From positions 25,001-89,000 of the forward strand of contig CAIIXF020000313.1 in assembly GCA_903813345.2 (NCBI GenBank): a stretch of 64,000 bases of DNA, given 5' to 3'. Below the pieces are notes generated by a model. It searched no databases, was not told the DNA's origin, and saw only the letters and a program-made list of their open reading frames with translations. The stretch is from Owenia fusiformis (taxonomy: Eukaryota > Annelida > Polychaeta > Sabellida > Oweniidae). Shown here one piece after another: positions 32,376 to 44,575 of this stretch. Both the position numbers and the translations under genes were made by a program. The first letter of the stretch is position 1. Every line of letters begins with the position of its first letter.

Positions 32376-33116
32376 TGCTTGATAACTTGGAACAATCCAA
32401 AGCAGAATGATGTTCTCCTCTCTAAGTCCAGTCTTTCAAGTGAAAGTAGTGGTTTGATAATACATGAGATGTGTTTCTGGGTGACTTGGGCAGCCATCTG
32501 ACCAATTAATAATTCCAGATTATGTTTAAAAAAGTGTCTGAAGAATGATAAAGTCTTAACACAATAAATAGTTCACTGTTTGAGTTTGAGATAAATCACC
32601 CCTAGATCAAAAGATGGCATGTCAGTACATTGTCAGTATATGTAAACAAACTGTATCTTGATTTATTTGCTAGATAAGGCATTGTTGTTCCATTTAAAGC
32701 AGACCTGGTCAAATTACCTGATTTATAGATCAGCTTTTTTATGAATATATCACAATTTTAATGAAAAAACACAATACTCATTAATTATGCGCATATTAAT
32801 TAGTTATTGCATAACTCATTTTTCGGTTCATGTTTTTCAGTAGCCGTGACTTGTTCCTACATCACATCATATAGACAACATCTCAACTGAGAGTACATAC
32901 ACCGATAGAGTCCATAGAAGTTGAGACAACAGCAGCACAATCAGTGTTTAACCAGTCAGCACAACCAAATATTCCATGTGAGGGTAAGTCAGAATTCAAT
33001 TTTTTTTACATAGATAAACATGGAGGAGGATTAAAAGCATTATGGACTTTTATTAAGGTAAGACAGTAGATTCACCTCACACAGGACATTGGTGCCAGGG
33101 ATCAACCAGGTGTGAC

Positions 33117-33591
33117 TATTAGGTACAATACAACTCACGTGGCCTTTTGTTTACTCATCGTATAGGAAAAGTAGTCCATTTTGAAAACTGTTTGGGTGTT
33201 GGATGGTGTATAAATGGGACATATTAGGATGCAATGTACCTCTTTGCTGGTTAATAAGTAAGTACAGACTCTTAGGCATTGGATGATAGCAGAAAACTTT
33301 CATGAAAAAAATTGGATTATTTTTTGGTAAATATTGATGACGTAGGGGGTGTGTTGGCTGGGCCATGTTAATTTTCCATTGAAAAATCACTACGCGTGTG
33401 AACAATCCAGCGGTTCTTTTGATTTTCGTGGGATATTTTTTTCCAGACTTTTTCTGAGGTAAGTTTAAGGATATCTCTTTATTGTCTGTTAATATGAGTG
33501 AAATCGATGGGCTAGGATTTTTGTAATATTCTCTCAAACTTTGTCAATTCACCATGTTATCCTATGTCAGAAAAGTAAGTTGTTTTCTACC
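33117..33591. repeat. Module B, copy 5
   Basis: Between modules A9 and A10 with the standard cores. Confidence 0.85.
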
Positions 33592-33718
33592 TAATATTCA
33601 GATTTTTGGAAACACAATTTGGTAAGAAAAATGATTTTTTTGATTTTTTCAGAATTCATTCTATCTTATCTCACTTGTATAACATATAAGTTGTTTCTTG
33701 CTTGTAAAATAGGCCAAA

Positions 33719-34096
33719 ATGGATGCCTGGGGGGCAAAATATGCCCAGAGATTGGGCCGGGAGGCAACAGTCTACCCCAATAACTGCATTATTTGGACAG
33801 GCTATCGTAACAAGGCTACCGGGTATGGGCAGTTGTGCATACAGAAGCGCGGTAGTCTAAAATGGGTGACCGTGTCGGCTCACTGGCTGTCGTATGCCAC
33901 ACGGCATCCTAACGATACGCTTGATTTATCGACACTGGACTTATCTCACCTTTGTCATAACAAGCTATGTATCAACATAAATCACCTTAGCCTAGAACCA
34001 CATTCTGTAAATAATGTGCGAATGGGTTGTATCAATGCCGGAAAATGCCGTCAGCATGGGGCCTACCCTGATTGCCTCTTAAAATGGAAAATGTAA
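33719..34096 (+). CDS. His-Cys-box homing endonuclease, copy 10
   Basis: Same protein as copy 1; preceded by B. Confidence 0.85.
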   Translation: MDAWGAKYAQRLGREATVYPNNCIIWTGYRNKATGYGQLCIQKRGSLKWVTVSAHWLSYATRHPNDTLDLSTLDLSHLCHNKLCININHLSLEPHSVNNVRMGCINAGKCRQHGAYPDCLLKWKM

Positions 34097-34119
34097 ATGG
34101 TATGATTAGATCACTTACC

Positions 34120-36195
34120 TCATATAATCTCTTGGGCATAATCGTGATCACCGAACCTTGGTGATCTCCTCAATTTCATTTTTAAAATGGGTTTTTTGTC
34201 TAGTTGCTCTTTCTTATAATCACTAGTTCGCTTTTCTAATCTTGTGTGTAAATACTGTCTAGTGTAGTATGCTCTATGAAAAGACTTGTTTTTTCTTGCA
34301 TGTGGGGAATTTTTATATTTTCTCATGTATCTTTTCTTTTCACTCATGCTACGTAGATGCTTTGCAGCACTTGCTGATGATATTGGGGCCCCAATAAGTT
34401 CCAATTTGAGGTGAGTGGCATTTTCTCTTCCATGGTTTATATCTAATACTGCAGAATGTAATCTGCCATTACATGTGGCTGAAAACACCTTGTTTTTAGG
34501 TAAATATTCTGCAATTACCTTATTTGATGCTTCATTTTTGTTTGTATGCGTGTAAAAGCGCCCGTCATTAACAGCTTCGGGGCCCAACTTCATTTCTAAA
34601 AGTACGCGTATGAATTTGCAATCTTCCTGAGATGGCATCAATTTGTCATTCTTTGTAATTCCACACACCTTGAGATTGTGGGATGTTTCTAGCCATGATT
34701 TCTTAGCCCCTTTGCAACTATTAAGGTGGGGTCTACATTGCTCATGATTCCCCGCGTAACAGTTCACTGTACTTGTGATGACCCTATTCATGTATTGAAC
34801 TGATACAACACCCAAATCATTGTATTTTTTGGCAAGCTGACCCATGATTTTGTCACACCTCTCTTTTATATCTAGGGAAAACATTTTCTGCTGGAGATCT
34901 TTGTTACCTGGGAACATATGTCTACTAAAGCTAGCTTTAAGACTGTGCTTAAATTGAAGTTGCCCTTTGTGCACTCTATCGCTAAGTTTTGTAACTTTGT
35001 GATTGCTCTGTTTTTCATCGTAAAATGACTGAGCACCAAGGGAGCCTTTAGCATCACCATCTGTAGTCAGGTATTCTATTTGCAAATTGTCTGCATCCAA
35101 ATCTTTTGCAAGTTTGTACCCCATGTTGAATTCTTGAAAAGCTTCAGATTTCTTTAGATTTGATGTACAACCATCATGGCCACCAGGACATTTAACATCA
35201 AACCCACGCGCCCTTAGGTAAGCCCCGCGCCAACATAGCTTATTATACAAGCATACAGATATTATCTGCATGGCATCGGTCATTGTTTCAACAGATACAC
35301 CAACTGCTCTGGTAGCGCGCTGACCAAGCTTACCCCAAGATCCGAATGTGCTACTACTGTAACACCCATCAAATGCTACCTGGACTTTTTTTTCATCTTT
35401 TGAAGATACACCCCTCAGTTTATTCACCTCTATTAATTTGCTACGTCTCGTTTTTAAATCATTTTCACCCATTTTCTCAATATCTCCACTGACCGCTTTA
35501 GAATTTTTTTGCATTCCTTGGGAAGAAGGGGCCCTTGCATTGCAAGTAGCTAAAATTTTTCGAAATGCCTCAACACCAATAGAGGAGGATTGTAGAGCTA
35601 CGTGTATTGCTACATTGATCTTAGCTTTCCTCCTGCCACCTTTCTTTTTTCCCTTGACTTCTTCATATAATTTGCACATTTTGGAGAGAAACCCACATTT
35701 ACTACATGAAAGCTGCATTTTGCAAACTAAACCAAATGGAATTTTTTTATGTACCTTCAAATCACCTCTACATTTTTTGCTATGGGCCCTATGATCTTTT
35801 GCTACCAAGTTGAAACAATTAATCATAGAATTCTGACTAACTATTAGAGTTTCATCTCCACCAACAGTGCCATCTAGGGGTTCATCAGTGATGTATTTAT
35901 CTGAGATTTTTGGTTCAGAAAGTTTTGGCCTTAAAATCTTACCTCTACCAGGTTGCATGTGGACATCGGGTACTTCATAACTATTCCCACCTCTACTTTT
36001 CCTGACAACTAACGAATGAGTCTCCTGATCTAGCCTCCTAATTTTTGTAGGTGGGGACGATTCCTCTTCGCGATTCGCTACCGTCCCATATGCCGGATGC
36101 TGCGTATGTCCTTCAGAAAATGTTTGCTGGTTACGAAACTTATTTTTGGAATAAAAATGACCAAATCCTCTTGGTGGTTTTGACATAGTTGACAT
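34120..36195 (-). CDS. Mutator-like DDE transposase, copy 10
   Basis: Same 691 residues as copy 1. Lies in module A10, which joins A11 directly. Confidence 0.85.
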   Translation of the reverse strand: MSTMSKPPRGFGHFYSKNKFRNQQTFSEGHTQHPAYGTVANREEESSPPTKIRRLDQETHSLVVRKSRGGNSYEVPDVHMQPGRGKILRPKLSEPKISDKYITDEPLDGTVGGDETLIVSQNSMINCFNLVAKDHRAHSKKCRGDLKVHKKIPFGLVCKMQLSCSKCGFLSKMCKLYEEVKGKKKGGRRKAKINVAIHVALQSSSIGVEAFRKILATCNARAPSSQGMQKNSKAVSGDIEKMGENDLKTRRSKLIEVNKLRGVSSKDEKKVQVAFDGCYSSSTFGSWGKLGQRATRAVGVSVETMTDAMQIISVCLYNKLCWRGAYLRARGFDVKCPGGHDGCTSNLKKSEAFQEFNMGYKLAKDLDADNLQIEYLTTDGDAKGSLGAQSFYDEKQSNHKVTKLSDRVHKGQLQFKHSLKASFSRHMFPGNKDLQQKMFSLDIKERCDKIMGQLAKKYNDLGVVSVQYMNRVITSTVNCYAGNHEQCRPHLNSCKGAKKSWLETSHNLKVCGITKNDKLMPSQEDCKFIRVLLEMKLGPEAVNDGRFYTHTNKNEASNKVIAEYLPKNKVFSATCNGRLHSAVLDINHGRENATHLKLELIGAPISSASAAKHLRSMSEKKRYMRKYKNSPHARKNKSFHRAYYTRQYLHTRLEKRTSDYKKEQLDKKPILKMKLRRSPRFGDHDYAQEII

Positions 36196-37063
36196 TGCTT
36201 GATAACTTGGAACAATCCAAAGCAGAATGATGTTCTCCTCTCTAAGTCCAGTCTTTCAAGTGAAAGTAGTGGTTTGATAATACATGAGATGTGTTTCTGG
36301 GTGACTTGGGCAGCCATCTGACCAATTAATAATTCCAGATTATGTTTAAAAAAGTGTCTGAAGAATGATAAAGTCTTAACACAATAAATAGTTCACTGTT
36401 TGAGTTTGAGATAAATCACCCCTAGATCAAAAGATGGCATGTCAGTACATTGTCAGTATATGTAAACAAACTGTATCTTGATTTATTTGCTAGATAAGGC
36501 ATTGTTGTTCCATTTAAAGCAGACCTGGTCAAATTACCTGATTTATAGATCAGCTTTTTTATGAATATATCACAATTTTAATGAAAAAACACAATACTCA
36601 TTAATTATGCGCATATTAATTAGTTATTGCATAACTCATTTTTCGGTTCATGTTTTTCAGTAGCCGTGACTTGTTCCTACATCACATCATATAGACAACA
36701 TCTCAACTGAGAGTACATACACCGATAGAGTCCATAGAAGTTGAGACAACAGCAGCACAATCAGTGTTTAACCAGTCAGCACAACCAAATATTCCATGTG
36801 AGGGTAAGTCAGAATTCAATTTTTTTTACATAGATAAACATGGAGGAGGATTAAAAGCATTATGGACTTTTATTAAGGTAAGACAGTAGATTCACCTCAC
36901 ACAGGACATTGGTGCCAGGGATCAACCAGGTGTGACTATTATTCAGATTTTTGGAAACACAATTTGGTAAGAAAAATGATTTTTTTGATTTTTTCAGAAT
37001 TCATTCTATCTTATCTCACTTGTATAACATATAAGTTGTTTCTTGCTTGTAAAATAGGCCAAA

Positions 37064-37441
37064 ATGGATGCCTGGGGGGCAAAATATGCCCAGAGATTGG
37101 GCCGGGAGGCAACAGTCTACCCCAATAACTGCATTATTTGGACAGGCTATCGTAACAAGGCTACCGGGTATGGGCAGTTGTGCATACAGAAGCGCGGTAG
37201 TCTAAAATGGGTGACCGTGTCGGCTCACTGGCTGTCGTATGCCACACGGCATCCTAACGATACGCTTGATTTATCGACACTGGACTTATCTCACCTTTGT
37301 CATAACAAGCTATGTATCAACATAAATCACCTTAGCCTAGAACCACATTCTGTAAATAATGTGCGAATGGGTTGTATCAATGCCGGAAAATGCCGTCAGC
37401 ATGGGGCCTACCCTGATTGCCTCTTAAAATGGAAAATGTAA
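37064..37441 (+). CDS. His-Cys-box homing endonuclease, copy 11
   Basis: Same protein as copy 1; follows a TATTA-type A-A joint at 36937. Confidence 0.85.
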   Translation: MDAWGAKYAQRLGREATVYPNNCIIWTGYRNKATGYGQLCIQKRGSLKWVTVSAHWLSYATRHPNDTLDLSTLDLSHLCHNKLCININHLSLEPHSVNNVRMGCINAGKCRQHGAYPDCLLKWKM

Positions 37442-37464
37442 ATGGTATGATTAGATCACTTACC

Positions 37465-39540
37465 TCATATAATCTCTTGGGCATAATCGTGATCACCGAA
37501 CCTTGGTGATCTCCTCAATTTCATTTTTAAAATGGGTTTTTTGTCTAGTTGCTCTTTCTTATAATCACTAGTTCGCTTTTCTAATCTTGTGTGTAAATAC
37601 TGTCTAGTGTAGTATGCTCTATGAAAAGACTTGTTTTTTCTTGCATGTGGGGAATTTTTATATTTTCTCATGTATCTTTTCTTTTCACTCATGCTACGTA
37701 GATGCTTTGCAGCACTTGCTGATGATATTGGGGCCCCAATAAGTTCCAATTTGAGGTGAGTGGCATTTTCTCTTCCATGGTTTATATCTAATACTGCAGA
37801 ATGTAATCTGCCATTACATGTGGCTGAAAACACCTTGTTTTTAGGTAAATATTCTGCAATTACCTTATTTGATGCTTCATTTTTGTTTGTATGCGTGTAA
37901 AAGCGCCCGTCATTAACAGCTTCGGGGCCCAACTTCATTTCTAAAAGTACGCGTATGAATTTGCAATCTTCCTGAGATGGCATCAATTTGTCATTCTTTG
38001 TAATTCCACACACCTTGAGATTGTGGGATGTTTCTAGCCATGATTTCTTAGCCCCTTTGCAACTATTAAGGTGGGGTCTACATTGCTCATGATTCCCCGC
38101 GTAACAGTTCACTGTACTTGTGATGACCCTATTCATGTATTGAACTGATACAACACCCAAATCATTGTATTTTTTGGCAAGCTGACCCATGATTTTGTCA
38201 CACCTCTCTTTTATATCTAGGGAAAACATTTTCTGCTGGAGATCTTTGTTACCTGGGAACATATGTCTACTAAAGCTAGCTTTAAGACTGTGCTTAAATT
38301 GAAGTTGCCCTTTGTGCACTCTATCGCTAAGTTTTGTAACTTTGTGATTGCTCTGTTTTTCATCGTAAAATGACTGAGCACCAAGGGAGCCTTTAGCATC
38401 ACCATCTGTAGTCAGGTATTCTATTTGCAAATTGTCTGCATCCAAATCTTTTGCAAGTTTGTACCCCATGTTGAATTCTTGAAAAGCTTCAGATTTCTTT
38501 AGATTTGATGTACAACCATCATGGCCACCAGGACATTTAACATCAAACCCACGCGCCCTTAGGTAAGCCCCGCGCCAACATAGCTTATTATACAAGCATA
38601 CAGATATTATCTGCATGGCATCGGTCATTGTTTCAACAGATACACCAACTGCTCTGGTAGCGCGCTGACCAAGCTTACCCCAAGATCCGAATGTGCTACT
38701 ACTGTAACACCCATCAAATGCTACCTGGACTTTTTTTTCATCTTTTGAAGATACACCCCTCAGTTTATTCACCTCTATTAATTTGCTACGTCTCGTTTTT
38801 AAATCATTTTCACCCATTTTCTCAATATCTCCACTGACCGCTTTAGAATTTTTTTGCATTCCTTGGGAAGAAGGGGCCCTTGCATTGCAAGTAGCTAAAA
38901 TTTTTCGAAATGCCTCAACACCAATAGAGGAGGATTGTAGAGCTACATGTATTGCTACATTGATCTTAGCTTTCCTCCTGCCACCTTTCTTTTTTCCCTT
39001 GACTTCTTCATATAATTTGCACATTTTGGAGAGAAACCCACATTTACTACATGAAAGCTGCATTTTGCAAACTAAACCAAATGGAATTTTTTTATGTACC
39101 TTCAAATCACCTCTACATTTTTTGCTATGGGCCCTATGATCTTTTGCTACCAAGTTGAAACAATTAATCATAGAATTCTGACTAACTATTAGAGTTTCAT
39201 CTCCACCAACAGTGCCATCTAGGGGTTCATCAGTGATGTATTTATCTGAGATTTTTGGTTCAGAAAGTTTTGGCCTTAAAATCTTACCTCTACCAGGTTG
39301 CATGTGGACATCGGGTACTTCATAACTATTCCCACCTCTACTTTTCCTGACAACTAACGAATGAGTCTCCTGATCTAGCCTCCTAATTTTTGTAGGTGGG
39401 GACGATTCCTCTTCGCGATTCGCTACCGTCCCATATGCCGGATGCTGCGTATGTCCTTCAGAAAATGTTTGCTGGTTACGAAACTTATTTTTGGAATAAA
39501 AATGACCAAATCCTCTTGGTGGTTTTGACATAGTTGACAT
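37465..39540 (-). CDS. Mutator-like DDE transposase, copy 11 (silent variant)
   Basis: Same 691 residues as copy 1. G to A at 38947 (+ strand) changes the H198 codon silently and again destroys a CpG. Confidence 0.85.
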   Translation of the reverse strand: MSTMSKPPRGFGHFYSKNKFRNQQTFSEGHTQHPAYGTVANREEESSPPTKIRRLDQETHSLVVRKSRGGNSYEVPDVHMQPGRGKILRPKLSEPKISDKYITDEPLDGTVGGDETLIVSQNSMINCFNLVAKDHRAHSKKCRGDLKVHKKIPFGLVCKMQLSCSKCGFLSKMCKLYEEVKGKKKGGRRKAKINVAIHVALQSSSIGVEAFRKILATCNARAPSSQGMQKNSKAVSGDIEKMGENDLKTRRSKLIEVNKLRGVSSKDEKKVQVAFDGCYSSSTFGSWGKLGQRATRAVGVSVETMTDAMQIISVCLYNKLCWRGAYLRARGFDVKCPGGHDGCTSNLKKSEAFQEFNMGYKLAKDLDADNLQIEYLTTDGDAKGSLGAQSFYDEKQSNHKVTKLSDRVHKGQLQFKHSLKASFSRHMFPGNKDLQQKMFSLDIKERCDKIMGQLAKKYNDLGVVSVQYMNRVITSTVNCYAGNHEQCRPHLNSCKGAKKSWLETSHNLKVCGITKNDKLMPSQEDCKFIRVLLEMKLGPEAVNDGRFYTHTNKNEASNKVIAEYLPKNKVFSATCNGRLHSAVLDINHGRENATHLKLELIGAPISSASAAKHLRSMSEKKRYMRKYKNSPHARKNKSFHRAYYTRQYLHTRLEKRTSDYKKEQLDKKPILKMKLRRSPRFGDHDYAQEII

Positions 39541-40281
39541 TGCTTGATAACTTGGAACAATCCAAAGCAGAATGATGTTCTCCTCTCTAAGTCCAGTCTT
39601 TCAAGTGAAAGTAGTGGTTTGATAATACATGAGATGTGTTTCTGGGTGACTTGGGCAGCCATCTGACCAATTAATAATTCCAGATTATGTTTAAAAAAGT
39701 GTCTGAAGAATGATAAAGTCTTAACACAATAAATAGTTCACTGTTTGAGTTTGAGATAAATCACCCCTAGATCAAAAGATGGCATGTCAGTACATTGTCA
39801 GTATATGTAAACAAACTGTATCTTGATTTATTTGCTAGATAAGGCATTGTTGTTCCATTTAAAGCAGACCTGGTCAAATTACCTGATTTATAGATCAGCT
39901 TTTTTATGAATATATCACAATTTTAATGAAAAAACACAATACTCATTAATTATGCGCATATTAATTAGTTATTGCATAACTCATTTTTCGGTTCATGTTT
40001 TTCAGTAGCCGTGACTTGTTCCTACATCACATCATATAGACAACATCTCAACTGAGAGTACATACACCGATAGAGTCCATAGAAGTTGAGACAACAGCAG
40101 CACAATCAGTGTTTAACCAGTCAGCACAACCAAATATTCCATGTGAGGGTAAGTCAGAATTCAATTTTTTTTACATAGATAAACATGGAGGAGGATTAAA
40201 AGCATTATGGACTTTTATTAAGGTAAGACAGTAGATTCACCTCACACAGGACATTGGTGCCAGGGATCAACCAGGTGTGAC

Positions 40282-40755
40282 TATTAGGTACAATACAACT
40301 CACGTGGCCTTTTGTTTACTCATCGTATAGGAAAAGTAGTCCATTTTGAAAACTGTTTGGGTGTTGGATGGTGTATAAATGGGACATATTAGGATGCAAT
40401 GTACCTCTTTGCTGGTTAATAAGTAAGTACAGACTCTTAGGCATTGGATGATAGCAGAAAACTTTCATGAAAAAATTGGATTATTTTTTGGTAAATATTG
40501 ATGACGTAGGGGGTGTGTTGGCTGGGCCATGTTAATTTTCCATTGAAAAATCACTACGCGTGTGAACAATCCAGCGGTTCTTTTGATTTTCGTGGGATAT
40601 TTTTTTCCAGACTTTTTCTGAGGTAAGTTTAAGGATATCTCTTTATTGTCTGTTAATATGAGTGAAATCGATGGGCTAGGATTTTTGTAATATTCTCTCA
40701 AACTTTGTCAATTCACCATGTTATCCTATGTCAGAAAAGTAAGTTGTTTTCTACC
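40282..40755. repeat. Module B, copy 6 (1-bp deletion)
   Basis: Between modules A11 and A12; 474 bp because one A is missing from the A-run near 40475. The change shifts the - strand ORF, which ends after 78 codons (40465-40701). This is evidence that the ORF is not needed, unless the lost base is a homopolymer sequencing error. Confidence 0.85.
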
Positions 40756-40882
40756 TAATATTCAGATTTTTGGAAACACAATTTGGTAAGAAAAATGATT
40801 TTTTTGATTTTTTCAGAATTCATTCTATCTTATCTCACTTGTATAACATATAAGTTGTTTCTTGCTTGTAAAATAGGCCAAA

Positions 40883-41260
40883 ATGGATGCCTGGGGGGCA
40901 AAATATGCCCAGAGATTGGGCCGGGAGGCAACAGTCTACCCCAATAACTGCATTATTTGGACAGGCTATCGTAACAAGGCTACCGGGTATGGGCAGTTGT
41001 GCATACAGAAGCGCGGTAGTCTAAAATGGGTGACCGTGTCGGCTCACTGGCTGTCGTATGCCACACGGCATCCTAACGATACGCTTGATTTATCGACACT
41101 GGACTTATCTCACCTTTGTCATAACAAGCTATGTATCAACATAAATCACCTTAGCCTAGAACCACATTCTGTAAATAATGTGCGAATGGGTTGTATCAAT
41201 GCCGGAAAATGCCGTCAGCATGGGGCCTACCCTGATTGCCTCTTAAAATGGAAAATGTAA
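40883..41260 (+). CDS. His-Cys-box homing endonuclease, copy 12
   Basis: Same protein as copy 1; preceded by the B copy with the 1-bp deletion. Confidence 0.85.
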   Translation: MDAWGAKYAQRLGREATVYPNNCIIWTGYRNKATGYGQLCIQKRGSLKWVTVSAHWLSYATRHPNDTLDLSTLDLSHLCHNKLCININHLSLEPHSVNNVRMGCINAGKCRQHGAYPDCLLKWKM

Positions 41261-41283
41261 ATGGTATGATTAGATCACTTACC

Positions 41284-43359
41284 TCATATAATCTCTTGGG
41301 CATAATCGTGATCACCGAACCTTGGTGATCTCCTCAATTTCATTTTTAAAATGGGTTTTTTGTCTAGTTGCTCTTTCTTATAATCACTAGTTCGCTTTTC
41401 TAATCTTGTGTGTAAATACTGTCTAGTGTAGTATGCTCTATGAAAAGACTTGTTTTTTCTTGCATGTGGGGAATTTTTATATTTTCTCATGTATCTTTTC
41501 TTTTCACTCATGCTACGTAGATGCTTTGCAGCACTTGCTGATGATATTGGGGCCCCAATAAGTTCCAATTTGAGGTGAGTGGCATTTTCTCTTCCATGGT
41601 TTATATCTAATACTGCAGAATGTAATCTGCCATTACATGTGGCTGAAAACACCTTGTTTTTAGGTAAATATTCTGCAATTACCTTATTTGATGCTTCATT
41701 TTTGTTTGTATGCGTGTAAAAGCGCCCGTCATTAACAGCTTCGGGGCCCAACTTCATTTCTAAAAGTACGCGTATGAATTTGCAATCTTCCTGAGATGGC
41801 ATCAATTTGTCATTCTTTGTAATTCCACACACCTTGAGATTGTGGGATGTTTCTAGCCATGATTTCTTAGCCCCTTTGCAACTATTAAGGTGGGGTCTAC
41901 ATTGCTCATGATTCCCCGCGTAACAGTTCACTGTACTTGTGATGACCCTATTCATGTATTGAACTGATACAACACCCAAATCATTGTATTTTTTGGCAAG
42001 CTGACCCATGATTTTGTCACACCTCTCTTTTATATCTAGGGAAAACATTTTCTGCTGGAGATCTTTGTTACCTGGGAACATATGTCTACTAAAGCTAGCT
42101 TTAAGACTGTGCTTAAATTGAAGTTGCCCTTTGTGCACTCTATCGCTAAGTTTTGTAACTTTGTGATTGCTCTGTTTTTCATCGTAAAATGACTGAGCAC
42201 CAAGGGAGCCTTTAGCATCACCATCTGTAGTCAGGTATTCTATTTGCAAATTGTCTGCATCCAAATCTTTTGCAAGTTTGTACCCCATGTTGAATTCTTG
42301 AAAAGCTTCAGATTTCTTTAGATTTGATGTACAACCATCATGGCCACCAGGACATTTAACATCAAACCCACGCGCCCTTAGGTAAGCCCCGCGCCAACAT
42401 AGCTTATTATACAAGCATACAGATATTATCTGCATGGCATCGGTCATTGTTTCAACAGATACACCAACTGCTCTGGTAGCGCGCTGACCAAGCTTACCCC
42501 AAGATCCGAATGTGCTACTACTGTAACACCCATCAAATGCTACCTGGACTTTTTTTTCATCTTTTGAAGATACACCCCTCAGTTTATTCACCTCTATTAA
42601 TTTGCTACGTCTCGTTTTTAAATCATTTTCACCCATTTTCTCAATATCTCCACTGACCGCTTTAGAATTTTTTTGCATTCCTTGGGAAGAAGGGGCCCTT
42701 GCATTGCAAGTAGCTAAAATTTTTCGAAATGCCTCAACACCAATAGAGGAGGATTGTAGAGCTACGTGTATTGCTACATTGATCTTAGCTTTCCTCCTGC
42801 CACCTTTCTTTTTTCCCTTGACTTCTTCATATAATTTGCACATTTTGGAGAGAAACCCACATTTACTACATGAAAGCTGCATTTTGCAAACTAAACCAAA
42901 TGGAATTTTTTTATGTACCTTCAAATCACCTCTACATTTTTTGCTATGGGCCCTATGATCTTTTGCTACCAAGTTGAAACAATTAATCATAGAATTCTGA
43001 CTAACTATTAGAGTTTCATCTCCACCAACAGTGCCATCTAGGGGTTCATCAGTGATGTATTTATCTGAGATTTTTGGTTCAGAAAGTTTTGGCCTTAAAA
43101 TCTTACCTCTACCAGGTTGCATGTGGACATCGGGTACTTCATAACTATTCCCACCTCTACTTTTCCTGACAACTAACGAATGAGTCTCCTGATCTAGCCT
43201 CCTAATTTTTGTAGGTGGGGACGATTCCTCTTCGCGATTCGCTACCGTCCCATATGCCGGATGCTGCGTATGTCCTTCAGAAAATGTTTGCTGGTTACGA
43301 AACTTATTTTTGGAATAAAAATGACCAAATCCTCTTGGTGGTTTTGACATAGTTGACAT
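41284..43359 (-). CDS. Mutator-like DDE transposase, copy 12
   Basis: Same 691 residues as copy 1. The upstream region runs into the only double B. Confidence 0.85.
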   Translation of the reverse strand: MSTMSKPPRGFGHFYSKNKFRNQQTFSEGHTQHPAYGTVANREEESSPPTKIRRLDQETHSLVVRKSRGGNSYEVPDVHMQPGRGKILRPKLSEPKISDKYITDEPLDGTVGGDETLIVSQNSMINCFNLVAKDHRAHSKKCRGDLKVHKKIPFGLVCKMQLSCSKCGFLSKMCKLYEEVKGKKKGGRRKAKINVAIHVALQSSSIGVEAFRKILATCNARAPSSQGMQKNSKAVSGDIEKMGENDLKTRRSKLIEVNKLRGVSSKDEKKVQVAFDGCYSSSTFGSWGKLGQRATRAVGVSVETMTDAMQIISVCLYNKLCWRGAYLRARGFDVKCPGGHDGCTSNLKKSEAFQEFNMGYKLAKDLDADNLQIEYLTTDGDAKGSLGAQSFYDEKQSNHKVTKLSDRVHKGQLQFKHSLKASFSRHMFPGNKDLQQKMFSLDIKERCDKIMGQLAKKYNDLGVVSVQYMNRVITSTVNCYAGNHEQCRPHLNSCKGAKKSWLETSHNLKVCGITKNDKLMPSQEDCKFIRVLLEMKLGPEAVNDGRFYTHTNKNEASNKVIAEYLPKNKVFSATCNGRLHSAVLDINHGRENATHLKLELIGAPISSASAAKHLRSMSEKKRYMRKYKNSPHARKNKSFHRAYYTRQYLHTRLEKRTSDYKKEQLDKKPILKMKLRRSPRFGDHDYAQEII

Positions 43360-44100
43360 TGCTTGATAACTTGGAACAATCCAAAGCAGAATGATGTTCT
43401 CCTCTCTAAGTCCAGTCTTTCAAGTGAAAGTAGTGGTTTGATAATACATGAGATGTGTTTCTGGGTGACTTGGGCAGCCATCTGACCAATTAATAATTCC
43501 AGATTATGTTTAAAAAAGTGTCTGAAGAATGATAAAGTCTTAACACAATAAATAGTTCACTGTTTGAGTTTGAGATAAATCACCCCTAGATCAAAAGATG
43601 GCATGTCAGTACATTGTCAGTATATGTAAACAAACTGTATCTTGATTTATTTGCTAGATAAGGCATTGTTGTTCCATTTAAAGCAGACCTGGTCAAATTA
43701 CCTGATTTATAGATCAGCTTTTTTATGAATATATCACAATTTTAATGAAAAAACACAATACTCATTAATTATGCGCATATTAATTAGTTATTGCATAACT
43801 CATTTTTCGGTTCATGTTTTTCAGTAGCCGTGACTTGTTCCTACATCACATCATATAGACAACATCTCAACTGAGAGTACATACACCGATAGAGTCCATA
43901 GAAGTTGAGACAACAGCAGCACAATCAGTGTTTAACCAGTCAGCACAACCAAATATTCCATGTGAGGGTAAGTCAGAATTCAATTTTTTTTACATAGATA
44001 AACATGGAGGAGGATTAAAAGCATTATGGACTTTTATTAAGGTAAGACAGTAGATTCACCTCACACAGGACATTGGTGCCAGGGATCAACCAGGTGTGAC

Positions 44101-44575
44101 TATTAGGTACAATACAACTCACGTGGCCTTTTGTTTACTCATCGTATAGGAAAAGTAGTCCATTTTGAAAACTGTTTGGGTGTTGGATGGTGTATAAATG
44201 GGACATATTAGGATGCAATGTACCTCTTTGCTGGTTAATAAGTAAGTACAGACTCTTAGGCATTGGATGATAGCAGAAAACTTTCATGAAAAAAATTGGA
44301 TTATTTTTTGGTAAATATTGATGACGTAGGGGGTGTGTTGGCTGGGCCATGTTAATTTTCCATTGAAAAATCACTACGCGTGTGAACAATCCAGCGGTTC
44401 TTTTGATTTTCGTGGGATATTTTTTTCCAGACTTTTTCTGAGGTAAGTTTAAGGATATCTCTTTATTGTCTGTTAATATGAGTGAAATCGATGGGCTAGG
44501 ATTTTTGTAATATTCTCTCAAACTTTGTCAATTCACCATGTTATCCTATGTCAGAAAAGTAAGTTGTTTTCTACC
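44101..44575. repeat. Module B, copy 7 (first of a tandem pair)
   Basis: It joins the next B at CTACC-TATTA-GGTAC with a single shared core. This joint is the palindrome TACC-TAWTA-GGTA. Confidence 0.85.
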